From assembly GCA_014380625.1 (NCBI GenBank), contig JACMJL010000156.1, positions 19,713 to 83,712 of the forward strand: 64,000 bases of DNA, in the 5' to 3' direction. Shown piece after piece: positions 1 through 9,939 of this stretch. The stretch comes from Clostridiaceae bacterium. GTDB taxonomy: Bacteria; Bacillota; Clostridia; Clostridiales; Clostridiaceae. A program made the translations under genes and the position numbers. Below the pieces are notes generated by a model. It was not told the DNA's origin and ran no database searches. It saw only the letters and a program-made list of their open reading frames with translations. The stretch's first letter is position 1; each line of letters starts with the position of its first letter.

Positions 1-1419
1 AATACTAATTTTAATCATAAATTATATTTTACACTTTTAGATTCAGAGGGGATAAGGTTTACTAATTGGGAACAAAGTTTATCAAATGAAAATATATATT
101 TAGACCAGTATTTAAAAGACTTTAATATTTCTAATTATAATATTCAATGGGATAATATCGAGGGTAGCTATATAAATTCAGAAAAAATTTCTTATCCCTA
201 TGTTATCACTCTAAAAAAGGATCTTTTCGATACAGGTAACAATAAAAAATATGGAGTATATATTGTAAGTATTCCTGAAAATGAAATTAGATCCATTATG
301 CTTGGAAACGATACCAAAGTCAAAAGGTTTATTGTAAACGAAGAGGTTATTATTTCTGCTTATAAAGATAAGTTTGTAGGGAAGAGTATTGATCAAATAT
401 TTACAAATAAAATGCTTAAGGGTGATAAAGGTTATTTTATAAATACAAATCAGAGTGGACCCAAAGATTTAGTTGTATATAGCAAGGTATTCAATACAGA
501 CTACTATCTAGTAGAAATGAAATCCTATGATATGTTTATTAGTCCAGTGAATCAACAAAGAGATAAGTTATTATTCATTTATTTTATATGTGTTCTAATA
601 TTCACTCTCGCAGCAGGGATTATAAGCAAAGGTATTTCAACGCCTTTAAAAGAATTAGCTGAAGAAATGAAAAACTTTGATATTAATAACTATAATTCTG
701 TTTCTAATATTATGAGAAAAGATGAAATTGGATCTCTACAAAAAAGTTTTTTTAGGATGAAAACTGACATAAAGAATTTAATGGGGGAAAATATTGAAAA
801 GGAAAGAAAAAAAAGAGCTGCTGAGCTGGAAATGTTACAGGCTCAAATTAGTCCTCATTTTCTATTTAACACTTTAAATTCCATAAGGTGGGCAGCTATT
901 AATAATAATAATGAAAAGGCTGCAAATATGGTATTATCCTTGGTGAAACTTCTAAGGATGATAATAAATAAAGATGGTGAATTAATTACTATGGAAAATG
1001 AGATAGATAATGTAAATAATTATATTTCAATATTACAAATGAGACACTCTATAAATATTAATCTTGAAGTAAGGCTTGAAGAAGATTTAAAGGATTATAG
1101 AATCCCTAGATTATTATTACAACCTATTGTAGAAAATTCAATAATGCATGGTGCTGAGGATGAAAGGATTCAAATAAACATAAAAATATATGTAAAAAAA
1201 ACTGAATCAGAATGTTTAATACTAATTGAGGATAATGGCAATGGTTTTGATACAGAAAAAGTAAATAGTAATAAGCTTAAGAAAAATAAGTTTTCTGGTA
1301 TAGGTTTAAGTAATGTAAATGAAAGGATTAAGCTTAATTTCGGTGAAGGATATGGACTTCAAATTAATAGTGAAATTAATAAAGGGACTACTGTAAGTAT
1401 AAACTTACCACTAAAATAG
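1..1419 (+). CDS. Sensor histidine kinase, YesM/LytS type, 5' end outside window
   Basis: Membrane sensor kinase that should phosphorylate the regulator encoded next door. The frame is open from base 1, so the start lies upstream; 472 codons are visible. An extracellular sensor region comes first, a membrane helix lies near visible residues 191-212, followed by a HAMP segment. The phospho-acceptor box with the HFLFN motif has its His at visible residue 286, and a C-terminal HATPase domain carries the NGNGFD and GIGLSNV boxes. This order is standard for the His_kinase (LytS/YesM) family. The stop is 10 bases before the response regulator start, so the two form an operon. The ligand is probably a sugar, given the beta-glucuronidase downstream, but this is inferred from context only. 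Confidence 0.93.
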   Translation, partial: NTNFNHKLYFTLLDSEGIRFTNWEQSLSNENIYLDQYLKDFNISNYNIQWDNIEGSYINSEKISYPYVITLKKDLFDTGNNKKYGVYIVSIPENEIRSIMLGNDTKVKRFIVNEEVIISAYKDKFVGKSIDQIFTNKMLKGDKGYFINTNQSGPKDLVVYSKVFNTDYYLVEMKSYDMFISPVNQQRDKLLFIYFICVLIFTLAAGIISKGISTPLKELAEEMKNFDINNYNSVSNIMRKDEIGSLQKSFFRMKTDIKNLMGENIEKERKKRAAELEMLQAQISPHFLFNTLNSIRWAAINNNNEKAANMVLSLVKLLRMIINKDGELITMENEIDNVNNYISILQMRHSININLEVRLEEDLKDYRIPRLLLQPIVENSIMHGAEDERIQINIKIYVKKTESECLILIEDNGNGFDTEKVNSNKLKKNKFSGIGLSNVNERIKLNFGEGYGLQINSEINKGTTVSINLPLK

Positions 1420-1429
1420 GAGGATTTTT

Positions 1430-3001
1430 ATGATTAAAGTAGTTATAATTGACGATGATATTGAAATGTTAATAGGGCTGAAGAAAATAATAAACTGGGA
1501 GACGTATGGGTTTACAGTCATTGGAGAAGCAGATAATGGAGAAAAAGGATTAGATTTAATTAAAGAATTTATGCCTGAAGTTGTAATAACAGATATAACA
1601 ATGCCTGGAATAAATGGTCTTTTATTAATTGAAAAGGCTCAAATCCTAGTTCCTAATATTAAACCCATAATATTGACATGCCATGAAAGTTTTAACTATG
1701 CGAAACAAGCACTTAGGTTAAAAGCCTGTGATTATGTATTGAAGTATACATTAACTAAAGAAATTCTTGTGGACATGATTATTAACTTAAGAGAAAAAAT
1801 TGAATATGAAAATAGTATTAATACTAAAATTTCAGCTATTGATGAAGAATTAAATATCAATAAGAATATTTTAAAACAAAAAATATTAAAGGACTTAATA
1901 AATTGTAAGGATATTGACAAAGATATTCTGAAAATTAGCAAAGAAGCAGAAGCACTTGATATAAGACTTCCTAATAAAGCTTATATATTAACTAATATTT
2001 TTATAGATAACTTTGATATAAGTATTGAAGTTGCAAAGATTAGTAATCAATTATTAGCCTTTGCTATGGAAAAAATATTTCATGAGGTAAATGAGGACAA
2101 TAAAAAATATAGTTACTTTGATTTTAATATGAGTACGAAGTGTATACTTTTCTGGGGAGATAGAGCTGTGAAAAAGGATAACTCATTTAATTTTAAACTA
2201 CAACAATATCAGAAATGTATTAATGAAAATTTTAACCTTAAGATCTCAATCTGCACTAGTAGTATTTATACTGATATATTTAAAATTAATGAAGCCTTTA
2301 AAGAGTGTCAGGAGCTTAGAACTGAATATTTTTATATCGGAAGTTTAGGAATTGTAAGATGTAAAAAAGAAAAATGGATTGGGTATAACAATTTATACAG
2401 CAAATATAAAGATGAATGGATTGAAGTGTTGCTTACCTACAGTAGTGAAAAAATAATAAACTTTACATTGAAATTATCTAATGAAATAAAAAACAGTAAT
2501 TATGCCCCAGGTATAGTTAAAGTTTTATTTAATAATTTAATTATAGATATAAAATCCTTGGCAAATAAAAAGAGTATTGAGATAGACTGTAATACTGGTT
2601 TCGACACAATGGATGCATGTGTACAATCCTTGGAGCGGGTTATTAATATTTATAGCAAAGGATTACAAGAGGTGCTTGATAAAAATTTTGGAACTGAAAT
2701 AAAAAAAGTATTGAAATATATTGATGAAAATTTAAATGAACATATTACCTGTGATAAAATGTCAGATTATATAAAAATGAATACTAGCTATTTTAGTAGA
2801 TTGTTTAAAAAAGAAATAGGTATGAGTTTTTCTGATTATGTTATTAAGCAGAAGATTGAAAAGGCAACATATTTTTTAAAGTACTCAGGGTTATCCGTAG
2901 AGGAAATAGCCTTTTCAACTGGTTTCTCAAATGTATGCTATTTCTACAATTCCTACAAAAAGGTTACTGGGAAAACTCCTGGAGAAGTTAGAATTGTATA
3001 A
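1430..3001 (+). CDS. Response regulator, YesN type (REC + AraC HTH)
   Basis: Cytoplasmic DNA-binding response regulator, partner of the upstream kinase. The N-terminal receiver domain shows the acidic cluster at residues 8-10, phospho-acceptor D55 in the TDITMPG context and K105. A long middle region of about 280 residues follows, then an AraC-type double helix-turn-helix at about 420-523 ending in the usual FSNVCYFYNSYKKVTGKTPGE-like signature. A 523-residue length is normal for YesN proteins. A GGAGG site lies just before the ATG. The GH2 gene starts 35 bases further on and is the obvious regulatory target, though ABC transporter genes upstream of the window are equally likely targets. Confidence 0.92.
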   Translation: MIKVVIIDDDIEMLIGLKKIINWETYGFTVIGEADNGEKGLDLIKEFMPEVVITDITMPGINGLLLIEKAQILVPNIKPIILTCHESFNYAKQALRLKACDYVLKYTLTKEILVDMIINLREKIEYENSINTKISAIDEELNINKNILKQKILKDLINCKDIDKDILKISKEAEALDIRLPNKAYILTNIFIDNFDISIEVAKISNQLLAFAMEKIFHEVNEDNKKYSYFDFNMSTKCILFWGDRAVKKDNSFNFKLQQYQKCINENFNLKISICTSSIYTDIFKINEAFKECQELRTEYFYIGSLGIVRCKKEKWIGYNNLYSKYKDEWIEVLLTYSSEKIINFTLKLSNEIKNSNYAPGIVKVLFNNLIIDIKSLANKKSIEIDCNTGFDTMDACVQSLERVINIYSKGLQEVLDKNFGTEIKKVLKYIDENLNEHITCDKMSDYIKMNTSYFSRLFKKEIGMSFSDYVIKQKIEKATYFLKYSGLSVEEIAFSTGFSNVCYFYNSYKKVTGKTPGEVRIV

Positions 3002-3036
3002 TTAATTTAGGATAAATGCGACGAGGAGGAAAATAT

Positions 3037-4806
3037 ATGGAGGATCAAAAAAGTAATTATCAGGAAAATATACATAATGAGGAGTTTAAATTAAAGTATA
3101 CCAAAGCTAATATAACTTATGAAGATATGATTTACGATAGTGGAAGAGAAAAGGAATCTTTAAATGGATATTGGAATTTTTGTATTGATCAATATGATAC
3201 TTTCTTACGTGCTGAGTGGTATAAGGAAGAATCGAGGGATGATAAGGGAAGGGATTTTCCTTTAGATTATGATTTTGAAGACTGGGAAAAAGTTTTTGTA
3301 CCCTCCTGTTGGAATACTGAAAAACCTGAGTATTTTTATTACGAAGGTTCTGCAATATATACACGTACCTTTAAATATATTAATAGAGGTGAAAAAAAGG
3401 TATTCTTAAAATGTGGAGCTGCAAATTATGAGGCTTATATTTTTCTTAACAAGGAAATCATAGGGTACCATAAGGGTGGATCAACCCCTATGTTTCTCGA
3501 TATTACTCATCGTGTTCAAATGTATAATCGCGTTACCATTGTTGTTAATAGCACTAGAAGAAAAAATCAAGTACCAGCTAATAATACTGATTGGTATAAT
3601 TATGGTGGACTCTATAGAGATGTGGAAATCATAAGACTTCCTGAGGTGTTCATAAAGAATTTTAATATTAGTCTGGTTAATGGTAGCAATTTTAAGGATA
3701 TAAAGATAAAAATTCAATTGAACTTTAAAATAAATTGTGAGGCAACTTTAAAAATACCTGAGTTAGGTATAAAGAATATTATTAGTATCAAAGAAGGTAA
3801 AGGCTACGAGATTATACAAAGCCAACCTAAATTGTGGAGCCCAGAAGATCCTAAATTGTATAGGGTAGAAGTTTCCTGCCAGCATGACGTTATTAAAGAA
3901 AATATTGGATTTAGAGAAATACAGGTTAAAGGAACAGATATATATTTAAATGGTAAAGAGATTTTTCTTAAGGGGATATCCTGCCATGAAGAAAGTGTAG
4001 TAAATGGAAAAGCAATTAAAGAGGAAGAAATAATTGAAAACCTAAAATTAGCAAAGGAAATGAATTGTAATTATATGAGGCTAGCACATTATCCTCATAC
4101 AGAAAAAACTGCTAAAATTGCTGATGAGATGGGAATAATGTTATGGGAAGAGATACCAGTGTATTGGGCTATTGATTTTGATAATCCAGTTACGTTAATG
4201 GATGCACAGAACCAATTGAAGGAATTAATCACTAGGGATAGTAATAGGGCAAGTGTTATTATATGGTCTGTAGGTAATGAGAATGCTGATACCAATTCTA
4301 GGCTTGATTTTATGAGGAATTTAGCTATTACCGCTAAAGAAGAGGATCCTACAAGGCTAGTATCCGCTGCATGTCTAGTGGATCATGTTGAAAATAAGAT
4401 TGATGATAGGCTGGCGGACTACCTAGATATACTAGGAATCAATGAATATTATGGCTGGTATGATCCAGATTTCGAAAAGCTTCCAAGCTGCTTTATCAAT
4501 AGTAACATTACTAAGCCTGTGATTATTTCAGAATTTGGTGCAGATGCCTGTGCAGGGTATAGAGGTACCTACGACGATTTATTCACTGAAGACATGCAAG
4601 AAGATATTTATAAAAAACAAATTAAAACCATTAGTGGTGTTAAGTATATTAAGGGTATTAGCCCCTGGATTTTATATGATTTTAGGTGTCCAAGACGACA
4701 TAATAAAATCCAAAGAGGCTACAATTTAAAAGGGCTTTTTTCAAGAGATAAGAAACAAAAGAAGTTAGCATATTATGTTATACAGCAATTTTATGCTAAT
4801 AAATAA
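3037..4806 (+). CDS. uidA: Beta-glucuronidase, glycoside hydrolase family 2
   Basis: Intracellular hydrolase releasing glucuronic acid from beta-glucuronides; no signal peptide is seen. The ATG at 3037 is chosen because GAGGAGGA lies 7 bases before it; an in-frame ATG at 3016 precedes that ribosome site. From this start the protein has 589 residues, close to the 603 of E. coli UidA. It shows the GH2 sugar-binding, immunoglobulin-like and TIM-barrel order. E415 in the VGNENA motif is the expected acid/base and E499 in SEFGADA the nucleophile. N563-x-K565 in YNLKG matches the N-x-K motif (N566/K568 in E. coli) that grips the substrate carboxylate and separates glucuronidases from galactosidases. 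The uxu genes next door agree. A galacturonidase activity cannot be excluded. Confidence 0.85.
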   Translation: MEDQKSNYQENIHNEEFKLKYTKANITYEDMIYDSGREKESLNGYWNFCIDQYDTFLRAEWYKEESRDDKGRDFPLDYDFEDWEKVFVPSCWNTEKPEYFYYEGSAIYTRTFKYINRGEKKVFLKCGAANYEAYIFLNKEIIGYHKGGSTPMFLDITHRVQMYNRVTIVVNSTRRKNQVPANNTDWYNYGGLYRDVEIIRLPEVFIKNFNISLVNGSNFKDIKIKIQLNFKINCEATLKIPELGIKNIISIKEGKGYEIIQSQPKLWSPEDPKLYRVEVSCQHDVIKENIGFREIQVKGTDIYLNGKEIFLKGISCHEESVVNGKAIKEEEIIENLKLAKEMNCNYMRLAHYPHTEKTAKIADEMGIMLWEEIPVYWAIDFDNPVTLMDAQNQLKELITRDSNRASVIIWSVGNENADTNSRLDFMRNLAITAKEEDPTRLVSAACLVDHVENKIDDRLADYLDILGINEYYGWYDPDFEKLPSCFINSNITKPVIISEFGADACAGYRGTYDDLFTEDMQEDIYKKQIKTISGVKYIKGISPWILYDFRCPRRHNKIQRGYNLKGLFSRDKKQKKLAYYVIQQFYANK

Positions 4807-4813
4807 TTATATG

Positions 4814-4845
4814 GGAAAAGGAATCCCAGCTTGGATACCTTTTCC
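4814..4845 (+). terminator. Hairpin after the beta-glucuronidase gene
   Basis: Arms GGAAAAGGAATCC (4814-4826) and GGATACCTTTTCC (4833-4845) pair with one mismatch around a 6-base loop, 8 bases after the stop. There is no clear T-run, so termination strength is uncertain. Confidence 0.5.
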
Positions 4846-4901
4846 TGAAGTAGGGTATTTGATGTGTAGAGATTATTCGAGAGATTTAATCTTTTAGTAC
4901 C

Positions 4902-5759
4902 TTAAACACCAGAATATGCAGAGAAGCCGCCATCAATAGGAAGAACTATACCGTTTACAAAACTTGAAGCGTCTTCATGTATTAGGAATAAAAGAGCTCC
5001 GATAAGTTCTTCTGGTTCACCAAATCTGCCCATAGGTGTGCTGTTTAATATCTTGTGAGAACGGGCAGTAAGGCTTCCATCAGGGTTCTTAAGAAGAGCC
5101 TCATTTTGCTTTGTTACAAGAAAACCTGGTGCAATTGCATTTACTCTTATACCTACCTTTGAGAAATGAACTGCTAACCATTGTGTAAAGTTTGACACCG
5201 CTGCTTTTGCACCTGAATATGCAGGAATTTTTGTCAGCGGAGTAAATGCATTCATTGATGAAACATTAATTATGTTGCAACCTTTTCTCCCAATCATATC
5301 CTTTGTAAATTCTTGAGAAGGAAGTAATGTCCCAAGGAAGTTAAGGTCAAATACAAATCTTATTCCATCTTCATCAAGATCGAAGAAGGTGACAAGGTCT
5401 TTATTTTCTTCTACCAGATCCTCTTCATATAGATATTCCTTAGTTGTTGTTCCTTTTGGATTATTTCCACCAGCCCCATTAATAAGTATGTCGCAGGGGC
5501 CAAACTTTTCTAATATGCTTTGGTGAGCTTTTTTTAGGCTTGCTTTATCAAGAACATTAGCTTCAAAACCTAGAGCGATTTTACCATTCGCTACAACCGC
5601 TGCAGCTTTCTTTTCAGCTAGGGCTAAATCTCTATCAAGTATTGCAACCTTTGCCCCACATTCAGCAAGAGCATTAACAAAACAACTTCCAATAACTCCT
5701 GCACCACCTGTAATCACTACTACTTTATTGTTTAGATCTATTTTAAAGGGTATGCTCAT
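4902..5759 (-). CDS. uxuB: D-mannonate oxidoreductase, short-chain dehydrogenase type
   Basis: Cytosolic NAD(P)-dependent enzyme interconverting fructuronate and mannonate in glucuronate catabolism. The Rossmann motif TGGAGVIG lies near residue 17, followed by NGAGG, the catalytic Ser in SSMNAF and YSGAK (Tyr and Lys). The protein ends in DGGFSAYSGV, typical of the SDR-type mannonate oxidoreductase of Bacillus (YjmF/UxuB) as I recall it. The insert after NGAGG, with its KEYLYEEDL segment, also fits that family. The start at 5759 follows AAAGGAGAT; a start 30 bases upstream would lie inside uxuA and lacks a site. One base separates it from the uxuA stop, so translation is probably coupled. 285 residues. 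Confidence 0.87.
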   Translation of the reverse strand: MSIPFKIDLNNKVVVITGGAGVIGSCFVNALAECGAKVAILDRDLALAEKKAAAVVANGKIALGFEANVLDKASLKKAHQSILEKFGPCDILINGAGGNNPKGTTTKEYLYEEDLVEENKDLVTFFDLDEDGIRFVFDLNFLGTLLPSQEFTKDMIGRKGCNIINVSSMNAFTPLTKIPAYSGAKAAVSNFTQWLAVHFSKVGIRVNAIAPGFLVTKQNEALLKNPDGSLTARSHKILNSTPMGRFGEPEELIGALLFLIHEDASSFVNGIVLPIDGGFSAYSGV

Positions 5760-5760
5760 T

Positions 5761-6816
5761 TTAATTATCTCCTTTACTGATTTTATCAAGAGTTTCCCAT
5801 ATTCCTGTAATATACATAGCTCCTAATGCACGGTCAAATAAACCATAACCAGGTCTTCCCGATTCACCCCAAATCATTCTTCCATGATCAGGACGAAGAT
5901 ATCCATCAAAGTTATTTTTATGAAGTACTTTCATAATCTCTACAATGTCTAGTGAACCACAAGGGGAGTAATGTGCGGTTTCTTCAAAGCTACCATCCTC
6001 AAGAAGTTTTACGTTTCTTACATGCATGAAATGGATACGCCCTTGCCTAGAATACTTATCCACCATACTTACTACATCATTAAAGCTTGCAGAACCAAGA
6101 GAACCAGTACATAAGGTAAGTCCGTTATATTTGTTATCTACCAGCTTTAGGAATCTATCTAAGTTTTTTTCATTGGTGATTATTCTTGGAAGTCCAAATA
6201 TACTATATGGTGGATCGTCTGGGTGGATTGCCATCTTCACATCACATGCCTCTGCAACAGGTATAATTTCTTTAAGGAAGTATTCAAGATTACTCCATAG
6301 GACCTCCTCATCTACCTTTGAATATTTCTCAAATAAATCTGCAAGTTGGTCTTTGGTATAGCTAGTATCCCATCCTGGGAGTGATAATTCTCCAGTAAGA
6401 GGGTCCATTTTTTCTAGCTGATCTTTATAGTAAACAAGAGCAGTTGAACCATCTTCTAAGACTTTATCAAGTTGTGTACGTGTCCAGTCAAATACTGGCA
6501 TAAAGTTATAGCATATTACCTTAACCCCAGCTTTTGAGAGGTTTTTTATATTTTCTTTATAATTAGCAATGTATTTGTCTCTTGTAGATAATCCAAGTTT
6601 AATATCCTCGTGAACTGGAACACTTTCAATAACATCAAACTTTAAGCCTACATTCTCTACTTGGTTTTTTAGACTAAATATGCTTTCAATACTCCACTTT
6701 TCTCCAACAGGCACATCATAAATTGCAGTTACAATGCTATACATACTTGGTATTTGTCTAATATATTGAAGTTTTACTGCATCATCAACTCCATACCATC
6801 TAAATGATAATTTCAT
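5761..6816 (-). CDS. uxuA: Mannonate dehydratase
   Basis: Converts D-mannonate to 2-keto-3-deoxygluconate (EC 4.2.1.8) in glucuronate breakdown. The protein of 351 residues opens MKLSFRWYG, typical for UxuA, and carries the conserved [18 protein letters not shown] stretch (His and Asp of the metal site), CTGSLG, HMHVRNV and [11 protein letters not shown]. All are hallmarks of the xylose-isomerase-like UxuA family. First gene of a two-gene operon with uxuB; a GGAGG site lies before the ATG. KdgK and KdgA, needed for the next steps, are not in the window. The 156-base gap to the divergent AraC gene should hold both promoters. Confidence 0.93.
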   Translation of the reverse strand: MKLSFRWYGVDDAVKLQYIRQIPSMYSIVTAIYDVPVGEKWSIESIFSLKNQVENVGLKFDVIESVPVHEDIKLGLSTRDKYIANYKENIKNLSKAGVKVICYNFMPVFDWTRTQLDKVLEDGSTALVYYKDQLEKMDPLTGELSLPGWDTSYTKDQLADLFEKYSKVDEEVLWSNLEYFLKEIIPVAEACDVKMAIHPDDPPYSIFGLPRIITNEKNLDRFLKLVDNKYNGLTLCTGSLGSASFNDVVSMVDKYSRQGRIHFMHVRNVKLLEDGSFEETAHYSPCGSLDIVEIMKVLHKNNFDGYLRPDHGRMIWGESGRPGYGLFDRALGAMYITGIWETLDKISKGDN

Positions 6817-6972
6817 ATTATATTCCTCCCTTACAGAATACTAATTTAAATCAATTATAATCCTTTTATACTTAAACAAATATGTTATTCTTGCTATAAG
6901 ACTTGCAAAAAATGCTTAGATAAAATATCATAAAGACAAAACGTAAATAAAAAAAATCAGAAGGTGTTTTAA

Positions 6973-7833
6973 ATGAAAATGAAAACCCATAAATATCTAA
7001 CTCGTCAATATATGTTGCCAGGTAATCATGAAATATTTCACTATGTAAATAATGATCTTGCGGGCATTAATCTTCACCATCACGATTTTTATGAATGTTA
7101 CTTTTTTATTTCCGGAGATGTAACATATTTAATTGAAGGAAAAATTTATTGCCTAGAACCTGGAGATATAATTTTAATAAATTCAAAAGAACTTCATCAG
7201 GCTATTATAAACTCAAAAGACGTAACCTATGAAAGGATTGTTCTATGGATAGATAGATCATTTTTAAAAGAGATTTCAACTATGGAAACTGATCTCTCGC
7301 TTTGTTTTGAAAGCCTTATTAGAAAAAATGTTTTAAGAGCAAACTTTGAACTACAGCAAAATATAAGATCGCTTCTTAACAAGCTAATTAGTCTAGAAGA
7401 ATATAAAGGGATAGGTTACGAACTCCTTTATAAAGCATATATTATTGAACTTATGGTTCATATAAATAATATAACCTTTAATGATAAGATAAGATTGGAT
7501 GTAAATATAAAAAAAAGTAATCTAATAGATGGGATAATTAAATATATTAATGAACATATAGAAGAAGACATTACTGTTGATGAGCTTTCTGAATGTTTTT
7601 ATCTTAGCAAGTTTCATCTTTCCAGAGAATTTAAAAAGCATACAGGAACTACAATTCATAGATATATAATTCAGAAAAAACTAATAGAAGCAAAGGAGCT
7701 AATTCTTAAAGATACCCCAATTACCAGTGTGTATAAGCAATGTGGCTTCGGTGATTATTCGAATTTTTTTAGAGCCTTTAAAAATGAGTATGGAGTAACT
7801 CCAAAGCAGTTTTATGAAGCTATGATAAAATAA
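6973..7833 (+). CDS. AraC-family regulator with cupin sensor domain
   Basis: One-component transcription regulator of 286 residues. The N-terminal half is a cupin ligand-binding domain (HHHDFYECYFFISG, EPGDIILINSKELHQ) and the last 100 residues are an AraC double helix-turn-helix (LSKFHLSREFKKHTG, FGDYSNFFRAFKNEYGVTP). AAGGTG precedes the ATG at a usable distance. It is transcribed divergently from uxuA, so it most likely controls uxuAB and perhaps the glucuronidase, sensing a uronate or its derivative. That role is inferred from position; the domain assignment is secure. Confidence 0.9.
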   Translation: MKMKTHKYLTRQYMLPGNHEIFHYVNNDLAGINLHHHDFYECYFFISGDVTYLIEGKIYCLEPGDIILINSKELHQAIINSKDVTYERIVLWIDRSFLKEISTMETDLSLCFESLIRKNVLRANFELQQNIRSLLNKLISLEEYKGIGYELLYKAYIIELMVHINNITFNDKIRLDVNIKKSNLIDGIIKYINEHIEEDITVDELSECFYLSKFHLSREFKKHTGTTIHRYIIQKKLIEAKELILKDTPITSVYKQCGFGDYSNFFRAFKNEYGVTPKQFYEAMIK

Positions 7834-7893
7834 GGGAATATCTCAAAATATAAAGCTAAAAGTCTCCTTTCATATTTCATACTATGCAACACT

Positions 7894-7948
7894 AAATTTA
7901 AACCCCGTGATATTGAAAATGATTCTCAATATCACGGGGTTTAAATTT
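7894..7948. terminator. Long perfect inverted repeat, probable bidirectional terminator
   Basis: Two 23-base arms, 7894-7916 and 7926-7948, are exact reverse complements around a 9-base loop; the GC-rich core is CCCCGTGATATTGA. It lies 60 bases after the AraC stop. The outer AAATTT ends give short T-runs on both strands. It is longer than a normal terminator hairpin. Confidence 0.6.
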
Positions 7949-8072
7949 TATATTGTTTTGTAACAATTCAATCACATAGTAATAAAATATACAACAAACA
8001 ATTTTCTGCTTAAATTTAGGAAGAATCTAATTTTAGAATAGTTATCAAAAGTAAAAAAAAGGAGTGAACAAT

Positions 8073-9911
8073 GTGTTATTTAATAGAATATCAGGATTAG
8101 TTAGTGTTGTAATAACTAATTATAATCATGCTCAATATATAGTAGAATGTCTTGACAGTATTAAGAATCAGACCTATAAGAATATTGAAATTATTATCGT
8201 TGATGATGCCTCTACAGATAACAGTGTTGAGGTTATAAATAAATGGATTGAGACCAATAAGAAATCTCTACAAGAACAAGATTTAATAATCTTCACATCA
8301 CTTCCAAGAAATTTAGGTTTTGCTGGAGCTGTTAGCCTTGGTTTTTTTCTTGCTAGAGGAGAATTTATAGCTTGCCAGGATTCAGATGATCTATCGCATC
8401 CTAAACGTATAGAAGAACAAATTAAGTTTTTAAAGAAAAATACAGAGGTCCATGTTATAGGTACTAATTATTCAACTTTTGAAGATAATTATGCAAATGC
8501 AAAGCCTGCAAAAAACTGGCTCAACTATGGCATAGATAATGTTAAAGAATTATATTCAAAAGGTGGACATTGTGTAAGCTACGGAACAATTCTATTTCAA
8601 GGGAAACTATTTGATAAATATGGAGGTCTAACAAGAAGACTTACGGGAGCTGAGGATTACGAATTTATAACAAAACTTCTATCTACCGGTGTAGATAATT
8701 TACCAGATAAATTGTATTATTATAGAATTCATTCAAAACAGCGTTCTCATGAATTCTATAATGAAAAATCAAATAACATCAATTTTGACCATATAAGAGT
8801 TTTATTAACTATGGATAGTATGAACATTGGAGGCACTGAAACTCATGTATTGACCTTGGCTACAGAATTAATAAGAGTTGGGATTTCTGTAGTTATATTA
8901 TCCAATAAAGGAGTTTTATATGAGGATTTTACTAAATTAGGCTGCACTATTTATACTATGCAATTTCCTTTAACTATAATTGACTCTAAGAGTAGTGCTA
9001 TTGTGTACAAAGATAAAATTAAGAAGATTATTAAAAGTGAAGGTATTAATGTTATACACGCTCATCAATCCCCTTCTGGGGCCCTTTGTATAGATGTTGC
9101 AAAAGATCTTAATATTCCCTGTGTCTTTACTGTTCATGGCTTATATTATCATGATATAGCAGCCGATAGGTTAAGTAAGTCCACGAAGGTAATAAGTGTA
9201 AGTGAGCCTGTTTTCGATTGGCTTCAAGACTTTAATGTTCCATCGATAGTAATTCCCAATGGGATAGATTTTAATACTTTCTATCCTAGAGTTTCTACAA
9301 ATATTCGGGAGCAACTGCAAGTACCTGAAGATGCCATGGTTGTTCTATACGCTAGTAGAATGGCCTGGGGGAAGATTAACATTTGTGAAAATGTAATAAG
9401 AGTATGCAGAGATTTACGAAATATAGAAAAGATGAATATTCATACTTTTATAATTGGAGATGGACCTGGCTTTAATGAAATTAAAAATACTACTGATAGA
9501 ATTAATAATGCTTCAAAAGAAAAATTTATCCACCTTTTTGGTGAAAGAACTAACATGATAAATTTTTATTCCAATTGTGACTGCGTAGTAGGAACCGGGC
9601 GTGTTGGATTAGAGGCAATGGCTTGCTCAAAACCCTTAATTGCCACAGGAAATCAAGGATATTTTGGGCTATTAACCATAGATAACTTTCAAGAAGCCTG
9701 GAGAATTTATTTCGCAGATCATAAGGCAAGTAAAATAAATAATGCACATTTTTTATACGAAGATTTAAGTTATATTTATAAAAACAAAAATTCAATAAAA
9801 GAGATAGGTAAGGCAAGTAGTGAATGGTCTAGAAATATCTTTGATATTAGAAAAACTACCCAGGAAATCATTAAGGTGTATAAGTCTGCTATACAAGAAA
9901 TTATGGACTAA
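8073..9911 (+). CDS. Two-domain glycosyltransferase (GT2 + GT4)
   Basis: Cytoplasmic enzyme with two fused transferases. Residues about 6-230 form a GT2/GT-A domain (VSVVITNYNHAQYI, VDDASTDNS, CQDSDDLSHPKRI). Residues about 245-610 form a GT4/GT-B domain (NIGGTETHV, IPNGIDFNTFYP, YASRMAWGKI, EAMACSKPLIATG). The GTG at 8073 is preferred: AAAGGAG ends 8 bases before it, while the earlier in-frame GTG at 8064 overlaps that site. The pyruvyl transferase gene follows after 28 bases, so they are probably cotranscribed. A relative with the same domain order lies at 11094 on the other strand. Likely role is assembly of a cell- or spore-surface glycan; donor and acceptor sugars cannot be read. Confidence 0.87.
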   Translation: MLFNRISGLVSVVITNYNHAQYIVECLDSIKNQTYKNIEIIIVDDASTDNSVEVINKWIETNKKSLQEQDLIIFTSLPRNLGFAGAVSLGFFLARGEFIACQDSDDLSHPKRIEEQIKFLKKNTEVHVIGTNYSTFEDNYANAKPAKNWLNYGIDNVKELYSKGGHCVSYGTILFQGKLFDKYGGLTRRLTGAEDYEFITKLLSTGVDNLPDKLYYYRIHSKQRSHEFYNEKSNNINFDHIRVLLTMDSMNIGGTETHVLTLATELIRVGISVVILSNKGVLYEDFTKLGCTIYTMQFPLTIIDSKSSAIVYKDKIKKIIKSEGINVIHAHQSPSGALCIDVAKDLNIPCVFTVHGLYYHDIAADRLSKSTKVISVSEPVFDWLQDFNVPSIVIPNGIDFNTFYPRVSTNIREQLQVPEDAMVVLYASRMAWGKINICENVIRVCRDLRNIEKMNIHTFIIGDGPGFNEIKNTTDRINNASKEKFIHLFGERTNMINFYSNCDCVVGTGRVGLEAMACSKPLIATGNQGYFGLLTIDNFQEAWRIYFADHKASKINNAHFLYEDLSYIYKNKNSIKEIGKASSEWSRNIFDIRKTTQEIIKVYKSAIQEIMD

Positions 9912-9939
9912 CTGCATACAAATTATGGAGGTAACAACT

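Noticed and set aside
9820..9939. Longer start for the pyruvyl transferase
   Set aside because: The 40 extra codons lie inside the previous gene in another frame; GGAGGT clearly marks 9940.
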